The notes beneath the pieces are model-generated. The model did no database searches. It saw only the letters and a list, made by a program, of their open reading frames with translations, and was not told where the DNA came from. From the NCBI RefSeq assembly GCF_011009555.1, contig NZ_QXHD01000004.1, positions 6,054,954 through 6,118,953 of the forward strand: a stretch of DNA of 64,000 nt. The letters run 5' to 3'. Positions within the stretch are counted from its first letter, which is position 1. The number at the start of each line of letters is the position of its first letter. Source of the DNA: Adonisia turfae CCMR0081 (GTDB taxonomy: Bacteria > Cyanobacteriota > Cyanobacteriia > Phormidesmidales > Phormidesmidaceae). Of this stretch, positions 9,137 to 18,000 are shown piece by piece. Made by a program: the position numbers and the translations under genes.

Positions 9137-9364
9137 CAGCATTTTTAAGTTGCATTTACATGATTTTGAAGAGATAGAAAAATACTTAACTTGAAGGTAT
9201 TCCCATGACGTCAAATATGGTTCCTAAAGCAGTCATCACACACGATCTCAGAATTGTTAATATCACGGGGCTAAAAAAGTTAAATAGACTAGTCTATAGC
9301 CTATTTTTACTCAATAAATCACTGCATCTACGTCCCAATAAAATCACTGACTTGTCACAAAACA

Positions 9365-9592
9365 ATGAATCAAAATCCCGAAAATCATCAAGCGCTAAAA
9401 GACCAAATCAGTAATCTGATCGAGTCGTATGATCCGTCCGGTTCTGCACTTCTTGAAATTGCGGTTGATGTCGCTGATAGGTACTCAGCACTCGCGCAGG
9501 TATCAGAACTGTTAGCAGCGTCCCATAGTCAAATGCGAGCGCTCGAACATCGCCACGCGCTCTTTGAGAAGCACGGCATTCCAATTCAATAA
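9365..9592 (+). CDS. Small hypothetical protein, 75 aa (intact member of a local tandem family)
   Basis: This 75-aa, helix-rich, acidic protein starts MNQNPENHQALKDQISNLIE and ends MRALEHRHALFEKHGIPIQ. I do not recognise a family. It is probably real because two degraded relatives follow immediately: a second copy with the same N-terminal NQ.EN pattern and a C-terminus reading MIALEYRDELLKENGISIE, and a third with only the N-terminus left. All share an upstream block around TCACTGCATCTAC. There is no membrane span. The clustering next to a TIR-FGE gene and an IS element suggests an accessory locus, and the function is unknown. Confidence 0.5.
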   Translation: MNQNPENHQALKDQISNLIESYDPSGSALLEIAVDVADRYSALAQVSELLAASHSQMRALEHRHALFEKHGIPIQ

Positions 9593-9722
9593 AAACCATT
9601 GCATCTACTTTCATTCCTGGAAATCAAGCTATGTCACTGAATCAACATGAAAACCACGAACCAAAAACCAGGCTTCACCCGCCATAGGGGAAGCAGTCAG
9701 TAACCACATCAATACGCGCTTT

Positions 9723-9759
9723 GAGCGGTAGCTGTAGATTCGGTTACCGCTCGCTTTTT
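9723..9759 (+). terminator. Hairpin plus T-run within the decayed copy
   Basis: GAGCGGTAGC at 9723-9732 pairs with GTTACCGCTC at 9743-9752 (one G-T wobble), followed by GCTTTTT. A sequence-related hairpin recurs at 10242-10273, after the third copy. Confidence 0.5.
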
Positions 9760-9775
9760 GAAGAAGGGTACTGAA

Positions 9776-9865
9776 ATGCTTGCAGCTAAAGGATTTGAGG
9801 GTGCGGGGGATTCTGCGAATAAATTGACTGGAATGCTTGCAGCTAAAGGATTTAAGGGTGCGGAG
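9776..9865 (+). repeat. 57-bp tandem repeat
   Basis: ATGCTTGCAGCTAAAGGATT begins at 9776 and again at 9833, with the match continuing through ...AGGGTGCGG. In one frame it encodes two MLAAKGF(E/K)GA units. It lies inside the decayed copy. Confidence 0.7.
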
Positions 9866-10107
9866 ATTGTGCGTTTCTTGCTGTTAGAGGTATCAGCATT
9901 CTGATCGAGGTCGCGGCAGAGGATGAAGGCGTCATTGATAAAATTATTCGGCTTAAGAAAATGCTGGATGGTGATGCCCAACACGAAAAGGAGCTTAAGC
10001 AATCTGGCACTGTGAATGATGATTGCTCTTGAGTATAGAGACGAATTACTCAAGGAAAACGGAATTTCAATCGAGTAACCCGCAACTTAGTCTCACTTGC
10101 TTCCGAA

Positions 10108-10273
10108 AAATCACTGCATCTACTTGATTCCTAGAAATGAAATCATGTTGCTGAATCAAAATGAAAAACACAAAAGCAAAACTACGCCATGGCAGACATC
10201 GGGGTACTGGTCGGTAGAAGCCTAAGCCATGGATAAATGTAAGCGGTAGCTATGGACATTTCAGGCTACCGCT
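10108..10273 (+). pseudogene. Third, N-terminal-only copy of the 75-aa gene family
   Basis: The same leader (TCACTGCATCTAC at ~10110) precedes ATG 10145 and the frame MLLNQNEKHKSKTTPWQTSG, which stops after 26 codons. The block ends with a perfect 9-bp hairpin (AGCGGTAGC 10242-10250 with GCTACCGCT 10265-10273) related to the one after the second copy's start. No C-terminal family sequence follows before the TIR-FGE gene. Confidence 0.45.
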
Positions 10274-10433
10274 CTCCTAACATCACTTAACAATAGATAT
10301 ACATATTGAATTTACGGCTACCGTTGCATCCGGTTCTACGACTATGGATGCCTGGTGGGTAGTTGAATAGTTATAATTTGTGGCTATCTGTAACTGGCTG
10401 TGGCAAATTGCAGCAGTATCTAACAAGGAGTTA

Positions 10434-11612
10434 CTAAACCCTCGGGGCACGACAGACTACCCGGAAACCGAGACTGAGGTTATCGTGCTCGGAGAAGTAG
10501 TCGAGGCGACCGACCGACCGACAGCCTCTAGGAACGCAGTTCCAAGAACCACCGCGTATCACTCGATGGTTTGAATTACCTCCTTCAGTCCACGCACTAC
10601 CATCCGTGGGCGCTCCATCGGAAATCTTATGCCAAGAATCTTGACACCACTCCCAGACGTTCCCATGCATATCATAAAGACCAAAGGCATTAGCAGGATA
10701 CGTTCCTACAGGTGTCGTTTCACCTATGTTTCGGTCATAATTAGCCTGTTCCCCGGACAGGGTATCGCCAAAATAATATCGAGTCATCGTCCCTGCTCGA
10801 CATGCATACTCCCACTCTGCTTCGCTAGGTAACTGAATATTCTCTCTAGTCTTCTGTGAGATTCTTTCACAAAACGATACCGCCTTGTACCATGAGACAG
10901 TTTCAACAGGGAGGTTATCTCCTTTGCCATAGCTCGGGTTATCGCCCTCAACAGCCTGATATTGCGCCTGAGTAACTGGGTATTTCCCCATCCAAAACGC
11001 AGGTACGGTTACCTCATGCTGTGGCTGCTCCCAGTCCTCGCCATCGTTCTCATTAGCAGGTGCTCCCATTTGAAACGTACCTCCAGGGATATACTCCAGT
11101 TCTAAGGTGACACCGTTACCGAGGTCGATCGCTTTTGGCTGAAGCGTTATCTCTTCCCCCTCAGCAGAAACCGTAGCTTTAACTGCATCAGGAAAGGCAT
11201 AGTCTATAGCGGCTACTAACTGCTCAAATCCATCAGGTTCAAAGAAGTCTACCCAGTGAATATCTTGAAGATTTACTCCGTATTCCTCTTGACGAAGCTC
11301 TGGTATTTCACAATCATCTAACCGTAGCGGTATTAAGTAGACATCACCAGGTGGCAACTCGCTATATTTATTCAGCGCCATCTTGAACTCTTTTTGCACA
11401 TAGCTACGCTTGCTCACTGATGTTTGGGATAAGCAAGCAATGAAAACATCGCAGTTCTTGATTGCCTTAGGTATTTCTAAACGCCAGTTCTGACCACCTC
11501 GCAAATCCATCTTATCCAGCCAAGGCTGGTAACCCTTTTGTTTCAGGCGATTGTATAACTCAAACACCTGCGCTTTATCTTCTTTCGCGTGGGCTAGAAA
11601 TATGCGTATCAT
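10434..11612 (-). CDS. TIR domain-formylglycine-generating-enzyme-fold (SUMF1/FGE-sulfatase) fusion
   Basis: From the preferred ATG at 11612 the protein has 392 aa; an upstream in-frame ATG at 11633 adds seven residues. Residues 1-~145 are a TIR domain (IRIFLAHAKEDKAQVFELYN, WLDKMDL.GG, a candidate catalytic Glu at ~75 in VQKEF). Residues ~165-392 are an FGE-sulfatase domain (YIPGGTFQMGAPANENDGED, LPSEAEWEYACRAG, MHGNVWEWCQD, RVIRGGSW, GFRVVC). TIR domains often consume NAD or signal in defence systems, while this FGE fold is more often a binding scaffold than an enzyme. The 3' end carries a probable hypervariable segment, listed separately. A role in immune-like recognition is inferred. Confidence 0.85.
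   Translation of the reverse strand: MIRIFLAHAKEDKAQVFELYNRLKQKGYQPWLDKMDLRGGQNWRLEIPKAIKNCDVFIACLSQTSVSKRSYVQKEFKMALNKYSELPPGDVYLIPLRLDDCEIPELRQEEYGVNLQDIHWVDFFEPDGFEQLVAAIDYAFPDAVKATVSAEGEEITLQPKAIDLGNGVTLELEYIPGGTFQMGAPANENDGEDWEQPQHEVTVPAFWMGKYPVTQAQYQAVEGDNPSYGKGDNLPVETVSWYKAVSFCERISQKTRENIQLPSEAEWEYACRAGTMTRYYFGDTLSGEQANYDRNIGETTPVGTYPANAFGLYDMHGNVWEWCQDSWHKISDGAPTDGSAWTEGGNSNHRVIRGGSWNCVPRGCRSVGRLDYFSEHDNLSLGFRVVCRAPRV
10467..10544 (-). other. Candidate DGR variable region (VR) at the 3' end of the TIR-FGE gene
   Basis: Between the conserved RGGSW and GFRVVC motifs the coding strand reads AAC TGC GTT ... GGC ... GTC ... CTC GAC TAC TTC TCC . CAC . AAC CTC . CTC. Most of these codons end in C, as expected when AAC codons of a template repeat are randomised at adenines by a diversity-generating retroelement. 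The position matches known FGE/C-type-lectin-fold DGR targets, which end in this kind of block. No reverse transcriptase or template repeat is visible in this window. Confidence 0.5.
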
Positions 11613-11617
11613 TGGGT

Positions 11618-11788
11618 ATGATGGACAGCACAAAACATCACACAGAAAGCGACTCAGAACTTGCCGGTTGGGAGTCGTTTTCTATGTCTATACCTATTAA
11701 AGTCGCTTTATCTATTACAGACCAGGAAGAATACTGGATCATGCGTCAAAGGGATGACTGCCTCATCAAGATCCACAGTGTCAGGTAA
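11618..11788 (+). CDS. Possible small protein, 56 aa, divergent from the TIR-FGE gene
   Basis: An open frame starts with ATG ATG at 11618, just upstream of the TIR-FGE start on the opposite strand, and reads through SELAGWESFS and VALSITDQEEYWIMRQRDDC to a stop at 11786. There is no clear ribosome-binding site and I recognise no family. It could be a real divergent partner, a remnant, or chance. Confidence 0.25.
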   Translation: MMDSTKHHTESDSELAGWESFSMSIPIKVALSITDQEEYWIMRQRDDCLIKIHSVR

Positions 11789-11928
11789 CGAAAGCGCTAG
11801 AACACCCTATGCAACTTCACTGTGAAACCTGGAACGTTTCCTTAGTCTGTGAAGTGGAATAGTGTACTTAGCCTGGTAAAGTAGAGAGCTATTTTTAGAC
11901 GCAATAGCGAAAAGCAGCTATAGCGTTC

Positions 11929-12510
11929 CTATTTGATTGGTGAGAATGTTCCATACATATGCATTTTGGGAAAGTCAAAGAGTTCCAGGGCACAAAACTG
12001 CTCAAATAGAGCTTTGAGGCCAGTGAATGACGGCTTCAATCCAGCCATCTGTCTGACCCAGGTCTTGGCTTGTAACCAAACATCCTCAATCGGATTTTGA
12101 GTTGGGTCGTTGGGCGCAAAGCGAATGCAGTGGATACGCCACTGGGATTCTGGCAGTCCTTCATTGAGCTCGTTTAAGCACGCTTGAATCTCCTGAGAAC
12201 GATGATAACTGGCTCCATCCCATAGAATAATCAAGCGCTGGTTTGGAAACTGACGCTGCAAGAACTTGAGATAGGCCAATGTACAGGTCGTATTGCCGGC
12301 AGCGTGGGCCTCAACGAAAACGCGTTTACTTAGCAGGTCCAAGGCCCCATAGTACGTCTGCCGGTCGCGTTCATTGACAATCGGGACCTCAACGCGCTGA
12401 TTTCGACGTCCCCAAACGTAGCCTTCGAGATCCCCACTCATCAGATGACATTCATCGACAAACAACACCCTCACTTGGCCACATTCAATCTCGGTGCGGT
12501 AGCGTGCCAA
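11929..12510 (-). CDS. IS630 transposase, ORF B (DDE catalytic half)
   Basis: The frame is open from the slippery run onward (KADIQRLLARYRTEIECGQ), so the ATG at 12510 is probably not used alone. It has the catalytic DDE signature: FVDECHL (first Asp), ILWDGASYH (second Asp) and NPIEDVW (Glu), with the spacing expected for IS630 enzymes. It is expected to be made as the C-terminal part of a -1 frameshift product with ORF A. The element lies beside the TIR-FGE gene and a region of decaying small genes. Confidence 0.8.
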   Translation of the reverse strand: MARYRTEIECGQVRVLFVDECHLMSGDLEGYVWGRRNQRVEVPIVNERDRQTYYGALDLLSKRVFVEAHAAGNTTCTLAYLKFLQRQFPNQRLIILWDGASYHRSQEIQACLNELNEGLPESQWRIHCIRFAPNDPTQNPIEDVWLQAKTWVRQMAGLKPSFTGLKALFEQFCALELFDFPKMHMYGTFSPIK

Positions 12511-12995
12511 TAGCCGTTGGATGTCGGCTTTTTTTTAGCCACTAGAGCGGGATCGGTTTTGGGGTTGACCTTGCTGGTTTTCTTCCAACTCAGACCAGCG
12601 GTCTCGAATAAGTCGTAGTAACTCTGTTTGGACTCATAGCTGACCCCATATTCACTGGCCAGGTGATACTCCAATTCATTCAGTGTCCAGATAGCTTTGG
12701 TCCCGAGCCACTCGATAACAGCGGCCTTTTGAGCAGCACTCAGATAGCTTTGACGACCTTTATGACGCGGTGCAAAGCTGCTGAGTCCCTCGGCCTCGTA
12801 TCGCTGCTTCCAGTTTGCAATGAAGCCCATCGACACGTCGAGAATACTGATAATCGATTCGTAGGTATGCCCCTGATAGAGCAGTTTAACTGCTAGGGCT
12901 TTCTTCACCTGACGACCATCACGTTGCGTCTTGATGAAGGTTTTCAATTCTTCGATGGCTGCGGTTTGACTGGATACTGGTATCTCCGAACTCAT
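12471..12995 (-). CDS. IS630 transposase, ORF A (DNA-binding half)
   Basis: This 174-aa frame carries the N-terminal part of the IS630/Tc1-like transposase: a helix-turn-helix (AVKLLYQGHTYESIISILDV, then NWKQRYEAEGLSSFAP) followed by the winged-helix-like SYLSAAQKAAVIEWLG and LNELEYHLASEYGVSYESKQ. In the zero frame it runs out soon after the AAAAAAAA run. A -1 shift on that run would fuse it to ORF B, giving the complete enzyme. This arrangement is common for programmed frameshifting in IS families, though a simple disabling mutation is also possible. Confidence 0.8.
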   Translation of the reverse strand: MSSEIPVSSQTAAIEELKTFIKTQRDGRQVKKALAVKLLYQGHTYESIISILDVSMGFIANWKQRYEAEGLSSFAPRHKGRQSYLSAAQKAAVIEWLGTKAIWTLNELEYHLASEYGVSYESKQSYYDLFETAGLSWKKTSKVNPKTDPALVAKKKPTSNGYWHATAPRLNVAK

Positions 12996-13716
12996 AACGA
13001 TACGGGGGGAACATGCTCTGATGAATACAATTTCTCAGATCATACCGATCTACCCTCAAGAATCAAGACGGATGACTATAAGCTACATATGTATCAATAT
13101 AAAGTTATTTATAATACTGAGTTCCTATTATTCGACAGGCTATAAAAATCCCTATTTATACTGAGTTTTCTTGATGAGAACTAATTAATAATTTAGATGA
13201 GTAAGATGAGAGCTAATTATTAACTAAAAGCAGCAGCAACAGTTTCTTGGAAAGCCCCCACATTCCTCTAGGCTGTTTGCTAAGCTAGAGCCCAGTTAAC
13301 GCTTTTGTCTTTTTCCAGTAAGCTTTAATTCGAATGCTGATAGGTTAGCCTATTAGCTATTTATGGCTGAATAACTGAGGCTATTTGCTAAGCTAGAGCC
13401 CGGTTAACGCTTTTAATTTCTTCTTCTAGTCAGCTTCAATGTTGGATGCTGATAGATTAGCCTGTCAGCTATCCATAGCTGAATGACTTAGAAGAAATTA
13501 CACCTCATTCCATTCTTATCTATTTTTTTCTGTGTCCGTGAGGTAGCAATGTGTATGGTTGCCACTACAATATTTGAGTAGAATTACCCATGCTTTTAGT
13601 TTAGCTGTAAGCATGCTCCACTGAGAAAAAAATAAACTATATCTACGCTTAGAGCCACCCGTCATTGCTGACAGTTACTGTCTATTGTCCTTGCCTGAAA
13701 ACTTTGAGTGGTTTCC
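12996..13716. other. Intergenic region between the IS element and the glycosyltransferase
   Basis: This 721-bp AT-rich gap contains the two tandem structured repeats (13271-13490, listed separately). The rest shows no gene I can support. A tract near 13620-13640 is A-rich and may be part of a promoter for the downstream gene, but I cannot place the boxes. Confidence 0.5.
13271..13490 (+). repeat. Two tandem ~110-bp units with conserved hairpins (possible ncRNA)
   Basis: Unit 1 (13271-13378) and unit 2 (13379-13490) both start GGCT(G/A)TTTGCTAAGCTAGA, share a GTTAACGCTTTT block, then diverge in the middle and match again. Each ends in two adjacent stem-loops: GCTGATAG(G) with C(C)TRTYAGC, and AGCTAT with AT(A/G)GCT. 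Differences between units within the stems are wobble-compatible, so the pairing is kept. Neither unit holds a protein-coding frame. The orientation is uncertain because palindromes read both ways. Confidence 0.6.
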
Positions 13717-14832
13717 ATGACTGCTAAACGCTTTAACCCCAATGCTTTACCCCAAGCAGCCTCAAAGCCTTCGATTACAATCGTTGTCTCACCGCGCGAA
13801 TGCTTTGGTAGTACACAGCAGACTCTGGAAAGTATCTACAGGCATACTAAAATGCCATTTGAACTTGTATATGTGGATACTGGTTCACCCAAACAGATTA
13901 AAAATTACCTATCCCAAGCAGCAGTTAAATATAATTTCACGTTATTACGTTCTGAGCATTTTCTTACACCAAATCAAGCCCGGAATCTGGGCCTAAGTCA
14001 AGTTACGACAGATTATATAGTTTTTATTACTAATGATATTCATGTCTCAAATGGTTGGTTAGAAAGGCTTTGGCAATGTTCCCAAGAGACGGATGCAGCC
14101 GTTGTTTGTCCCCTTACCTGTGTGGGTATACCTTTACATGAGCGCATTCATCTAGCTGGTGGTGAGGCCAGGGTCTTCATGGATGTTCAGGATGGACAGC
14201 CCCGTCGTTGTCTTTATGAACAACCCTTTCTTGTGGGTTGTTCAGCAACAGCTATGAAATCTCAATTGTCTAGACGAGCCTGTGAATTTGCAGAGTTAAA
14301 CTGTCTGTTGATTAAACGAGAGATTTTTGCTCAGATTGGCTATTTGGACCCAAGGTTGGTGGGGGCTCAGGCAGATATGGATTTTTGTCTCAATGTGAAT
14401 CGCGTTGGTGGGCTCATGTTCTGTGAACCTGCCTCAGTTGTGACCCATGTTTCACAGAAACCCAATAATTGGGCTGATTGGTCTTGTTTTATGTTGCGTT
14501 GGAGTGATGCGTGGGGGCTGGAAAGTCTGATGCGTTTTCAACAGAAATGGGATTTAGATGTGGAACGCTATTTTCAGACGCGCTACAGTCATCTAGGACA
14601 GCATCGTCAGGAGACTGTTGTTTATCCTTTACTTCGTCAGTTAACCATAGGCAATATCTCTCCATGGTTGGAGCAGCTGACCATTGATGTTGAAAGGTGG
14701 TTCAATCAAACACTTGCAGATCGGTATGCTCAGTCTAGTGAAGAGGCTGTTGGTAAGGTGGTTCACGCTGCTGTGGGATCGACTCAAACGATGGAGTCTC
14801 GCACACGGGCTTTAGTCAGTATTTCTTTGTAA
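13717..14832 (+). CDS. Glycosyltransferase family 2-like protein
   Basis: From ATG 13717 (371 aa; an in-frame GTG lies nine bases upstream) the N-terminal half has a GT-A fold typical of GT2: SITIVVSPRECFGSTQQTLE, then FELVYVDTGS, NQARNLGLSQVTTDYIVFIT and ND as the DxD-equivalent (ITNDIHVSNGW). A later LIKREIFAQIGYLDPRLV and ADMDFCLNVNRVGG also fit GT2 acceptor regions. It has no membrane span, so it is likely cytoplasmic. It stands alone between a repeat region and the efflux operon. The donor and acceptor cannot be deduced. Confidence 0.8.
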   Translation: MTAKRFNPNALPQAASKPSITIVVSPRECFGSTQQTLESIYRHTKMPFELVYVDTGSPKQIKNYLSQAAVKYNFTLLRSEHFLTPNQARNLGLSQVTTDYIVFITNDIHVSNGWLERLWQCSQETDAAVVCPLTCVGIPLHERIHLAGGEARVFMDVQDGQPRRCLYEQPFLVGCSATAMKSQLSRRACEFAELNCLLIKREIFAQIGYLDPRLVGAQADMDFCLNVNRVGGLMFCEPASVVTHVSQKPNNWADWSCFMLRWSDAWGLESLMRFQQKWDLDVERYFQTRYSHLGQHRQETVVYPLLRQLTIGNISPWLEQLTIDVERWFNQTLADRYAQSSEEAVGKVVHAAVGSTQTMESRTRALVSISL

Positions 14833-15092
14833 TAGCAGCCTTGTTATTTGAAGATCACTTAAGGTTTCACCAATTACTAACTCCATAATATCGTTGGACT
14901 TTGCATCCAAAATCGATGGATGGGCTTAGGGGAGGGGGATAGGTGTTGGATGGGGTGTTGGGTTTCATGTTTCAACCCAACCTGCGGGCTATCGTATATG
15001 CATATCTCGAAAAGATGTTCGACATCCTGCCTTATCAAGGGGAGATCTAGCTCAGACACTCTTGTATTCAAAGTTTTATTCTTGTTGTCCTT

Positions 15093-18000
15093 TTAGCTCG
15101 TTGTAACCTTAACCAATGTTTTCCTAGGTCGATGAATTAACAAATGAGCTGACGGGATAAAATACAACGCCAACAGTGTTGCCCCCCCTAGACCCCCAGC
15201 GATCGCAATCGCCAACGGTGGCCAAAACCCAGTCGAATCGAGCAATAGCGGCGTAAACCCAATAATCGTTGTAACCGTCGTCGCCACTACGTGCCGCGTT
15301 GCCCTCATCACCACCTGTCGCGTTGCGCCTGCATCTCCCTTTCGTGCCAGGGGATCATTTCGCAATGCTGCCAACACCACAATCGAGTCATTAATCGCTA
15401 GACCAATTAGACCCAGCGTACCAAGAATGGCAGTAAAGCCGAATAGTGAGTTAAACAACCACAAGGCCATTGCTGCTAAACCCACTGCCGCCACTGCAAC
15501 AACTGCCAGCAACCCGGCCAATGCAAAGGAATTAAAGGACAATACCAGTGTCGCTGTCATCAATACCACCAAAACTCCCACCGTTGACAACAGATTACCA
15601 ACGGCAGATCCTCTGGCATCAGCCTCCCCTCCATAGCTGAGACGATACCCCGTTGGTAGCTCAAAGCCCTGCTCTGTCAATGCTTGTTGAAACTCAGTCA
15701 AAACAGTGCTGGGCAAAGACCCCGCCGTAATAAATGCCTGTACCGTATTCACCCGCTGTCCATCCCGTCGAGCGATAGTGCTCAGTTCTGGACGTAGGTT
15801 AACTGATGCCACGGCAGAAAAGGGAACTGTTGTCCCAGTAGCACTGAGTAAATCAACAGAGGTAATGCTTGCTAAGTCACCGCGCTCCTGCTCCGGTAGC
15901 TGTACACGCACAGGAATATCTTCTGTGTCTTCTAGAATAGAACCGCCGAGCTGACCATCTAGAAGAGTACTGAGTTGGGATGCGATCGCACCATTATCCA
16001 ATCCCACTCGTTTAGCTGCTGCCTCATCCACCTCCAATGCTAGCTTTGGCGATAGCTCCGTCAACGTGGCCCGAGTATGGGTAACCTCATTCAGCTGAGA
16101 CAATATTAGCCGCAGCTGATTTCCCAGTGTCCTCAACTGCTCCAAATCAGGTCCATAGAGACTGACCTCAAGCGGCGCATCAAAAGGTGGTCCCTGCTCC
16201 AGCTGTTTCACCAGGATCTGAGCATCGGGAAATGTCCTATCTAGTTCAGTTTGCAGTGTTCTAATTGTCTCTCGCAGATTATCGGTGGACTCCAACTGCA
16301 CAATTCCCTGGGCATACTCAGATGCATTCCGACGACTGCCCATTACGTTATAGAAAAAAGACGGGGCGTTTTGGCCTAGAAACCAATGGATATCGCTGAC
16401 TGCTGAATGTTGTTGGATCAGGTTGCGGATAGCCAGGGTTTGAGCGCGGGTGGTTGCGATCGCGCTAGATGCCGGACGTTCCACTTCAATTTGAAACTGG
16501 TCACGATTTGTTGGTGGAAAAAACTGTTGCGGTAAACTGGCAAACTGCACAAATCCCACCATAGGCAGCACCATGGCTATCAATACACCTAAAATAGGTC
16601 GACGAAAGACAGCTCGTAAACTTCCCTCATAGATACGTGAGAGAGTTTGATTAGAGAAGCCACCAATACTCCAATGTTGAGAGTGAGAACGTAACGGTCG
16701 CCAACGATAGACTAAGCCGGCTAAGGCTGCAATTACAGTTAGTGAAAGAGTTAACGAACTCAGTAGCGCTAAAATTACAGTGCTGCCAATCGTGCCAATA
16801 AACTCTCCTGTACCACCAGGAGAGGTGGCAATGGGAACAAATGCCAGCACTGTAGTCAGTGTGGATGCCAGCAACGGAACTGTCAGGTGCTTCACTGTTT
16901 CACCCACCGCGATCGCAGGATGGCTGCCACTTTGCAAGTGTACCCGCACCTCATCCACCACCACAATGGCATTGTCAATCAGCAAGCCCAGGGCAATAAT
17001 TAACCCTGTAACAGACATCTGGTGTAGCGGAATGCCCAGCACGTTCATACTGCCAAATACCATCAGTGTAGAGAGCGGTAGCGCCATGCCAACAATCAAA
17101 GCTGAGCGCCATCCCAGCACCACCAGGGAGATGCCAATCACTAAAAGAGAACTAACAATCAGGTTGCCAATTACCCCATTCAATCGCTGTTGCACATACC
17201 GACTTTGATCCAGCACAATGTTGATGCCAAGACCATCTGACAGATCAGCTTCAAACATTTTGAGAACTTTTCTGGCCTGCTGTGCCCATTGGTCTACACG
17301 GTAGTCAGACTCAACAGTGGCTGCCACTACAACGGCGGGTTGACCACCGATCAATGCCAGGTCAGAGACTGGAGTTTGTACTCCTTTGGTTACCTGAGCA
17401 ATATCTCCTAGCTGAGCAATCTGCCCCTCTGCCCCTACCTGAATTGGAATTTCTCGAATCTGATCCAGCGAATCCAGAGAACTGTCCACCTCAAACAAGA
17501 GTTCAGTAGCATCACTTCGCAGCTCTCCAGTAGAAATCTTCGCATCGCTAGCCCTAATCTGTTGTGATAAACTCTGGGCACTAATGCCTAACTTCAGCAA
17601 ATCAGCCTGACTAATTTCCACCTGAATCTCTTCATCCGGCTCACCAAACAGCTCTACACTGTCCGTCCCAGGCAAGTTTCTTAATTCAGCTTCCAAGCCC
17701 TCTGCCACCCGACGCAGAATCGAATAGTTAACTGGCTCATTCAGCTCCCACGTTAGCCCCACAATCATGGCGCTTGCCTGTACCTCTTGATCCTCATACT
17801 CAGGCCGACTTGCCTCAGCAGGTAGCTCAGGAATCACATCGTCAATCTGACTCCGCACCCGTGCCCATACTGGCTCCACAGCAGACACCGTATCCTTCAG
17901 CTCCACTGTAACTACCGATATGCCAGGACCAGAAGACGAACTAATCTCCTCAACCTCTTCAATATCAGACAGCTCTTCCTCAATTTTGTCAGTTACTAAA

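Larger units (their letters stand above)
9605..10078 (+). pseudogene. Decayed second copy of the 75-aa gene
   Basis: An upstream block like that of the intact gene (GCATCTAC at 9601) leads to ATG 9631 and the frame MSLNQHENHEPKTRLHPP, which stops early. The C-terminal end of the family reappears at about 10016-10078 as MIALEYRDELLKENGISIE and stop. Between them are frame-shifted coding-like segments (for example LIEVAAEDEGVIDKIIRLKK in the 9900s), a terminator-like hairpin, and a 57-bp tandem repeat. I read this as a copy broken by frameshifts and insertions. Confidence 0.5.
11929..12995 (-). mobile_element. IS630-family insertion sequence (ends not resolved)
   Basis: Two overlapping minus-strand frames encode a helix-turn-helix half and a DDE half of an IS630-type transposase, joined by an eight-A slippery run (T8 on the plus strand, 12529-12536). 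I could not identify terminal inverted repeats or the TA target duplication with confidence, so only the coding extent is given. Confidence 0.8.

Noticed and set aside
9205..9414. 69-aa open frame overlapping the 75-aa gene
   Set aside because: Composition is random-like (Ser/Lys/Asn-rich) and it overlaps the better-supported 75-aa gene in another frame.
11850..13020. Terminal inverted repeats for the IS630 element
   Set aside because: GAGAATGTTCC (11942) and GAGCATGTTCC (reverse, 13008-13018) look similar, but the left copy lies inside the coding region, so it cannot be the end. No convincing outer pair was seen.
12924..13145. 73-aa plus-strand frame over the transposase start
   Set aside because: It is antisense to ORF A and has no recognisable composition.
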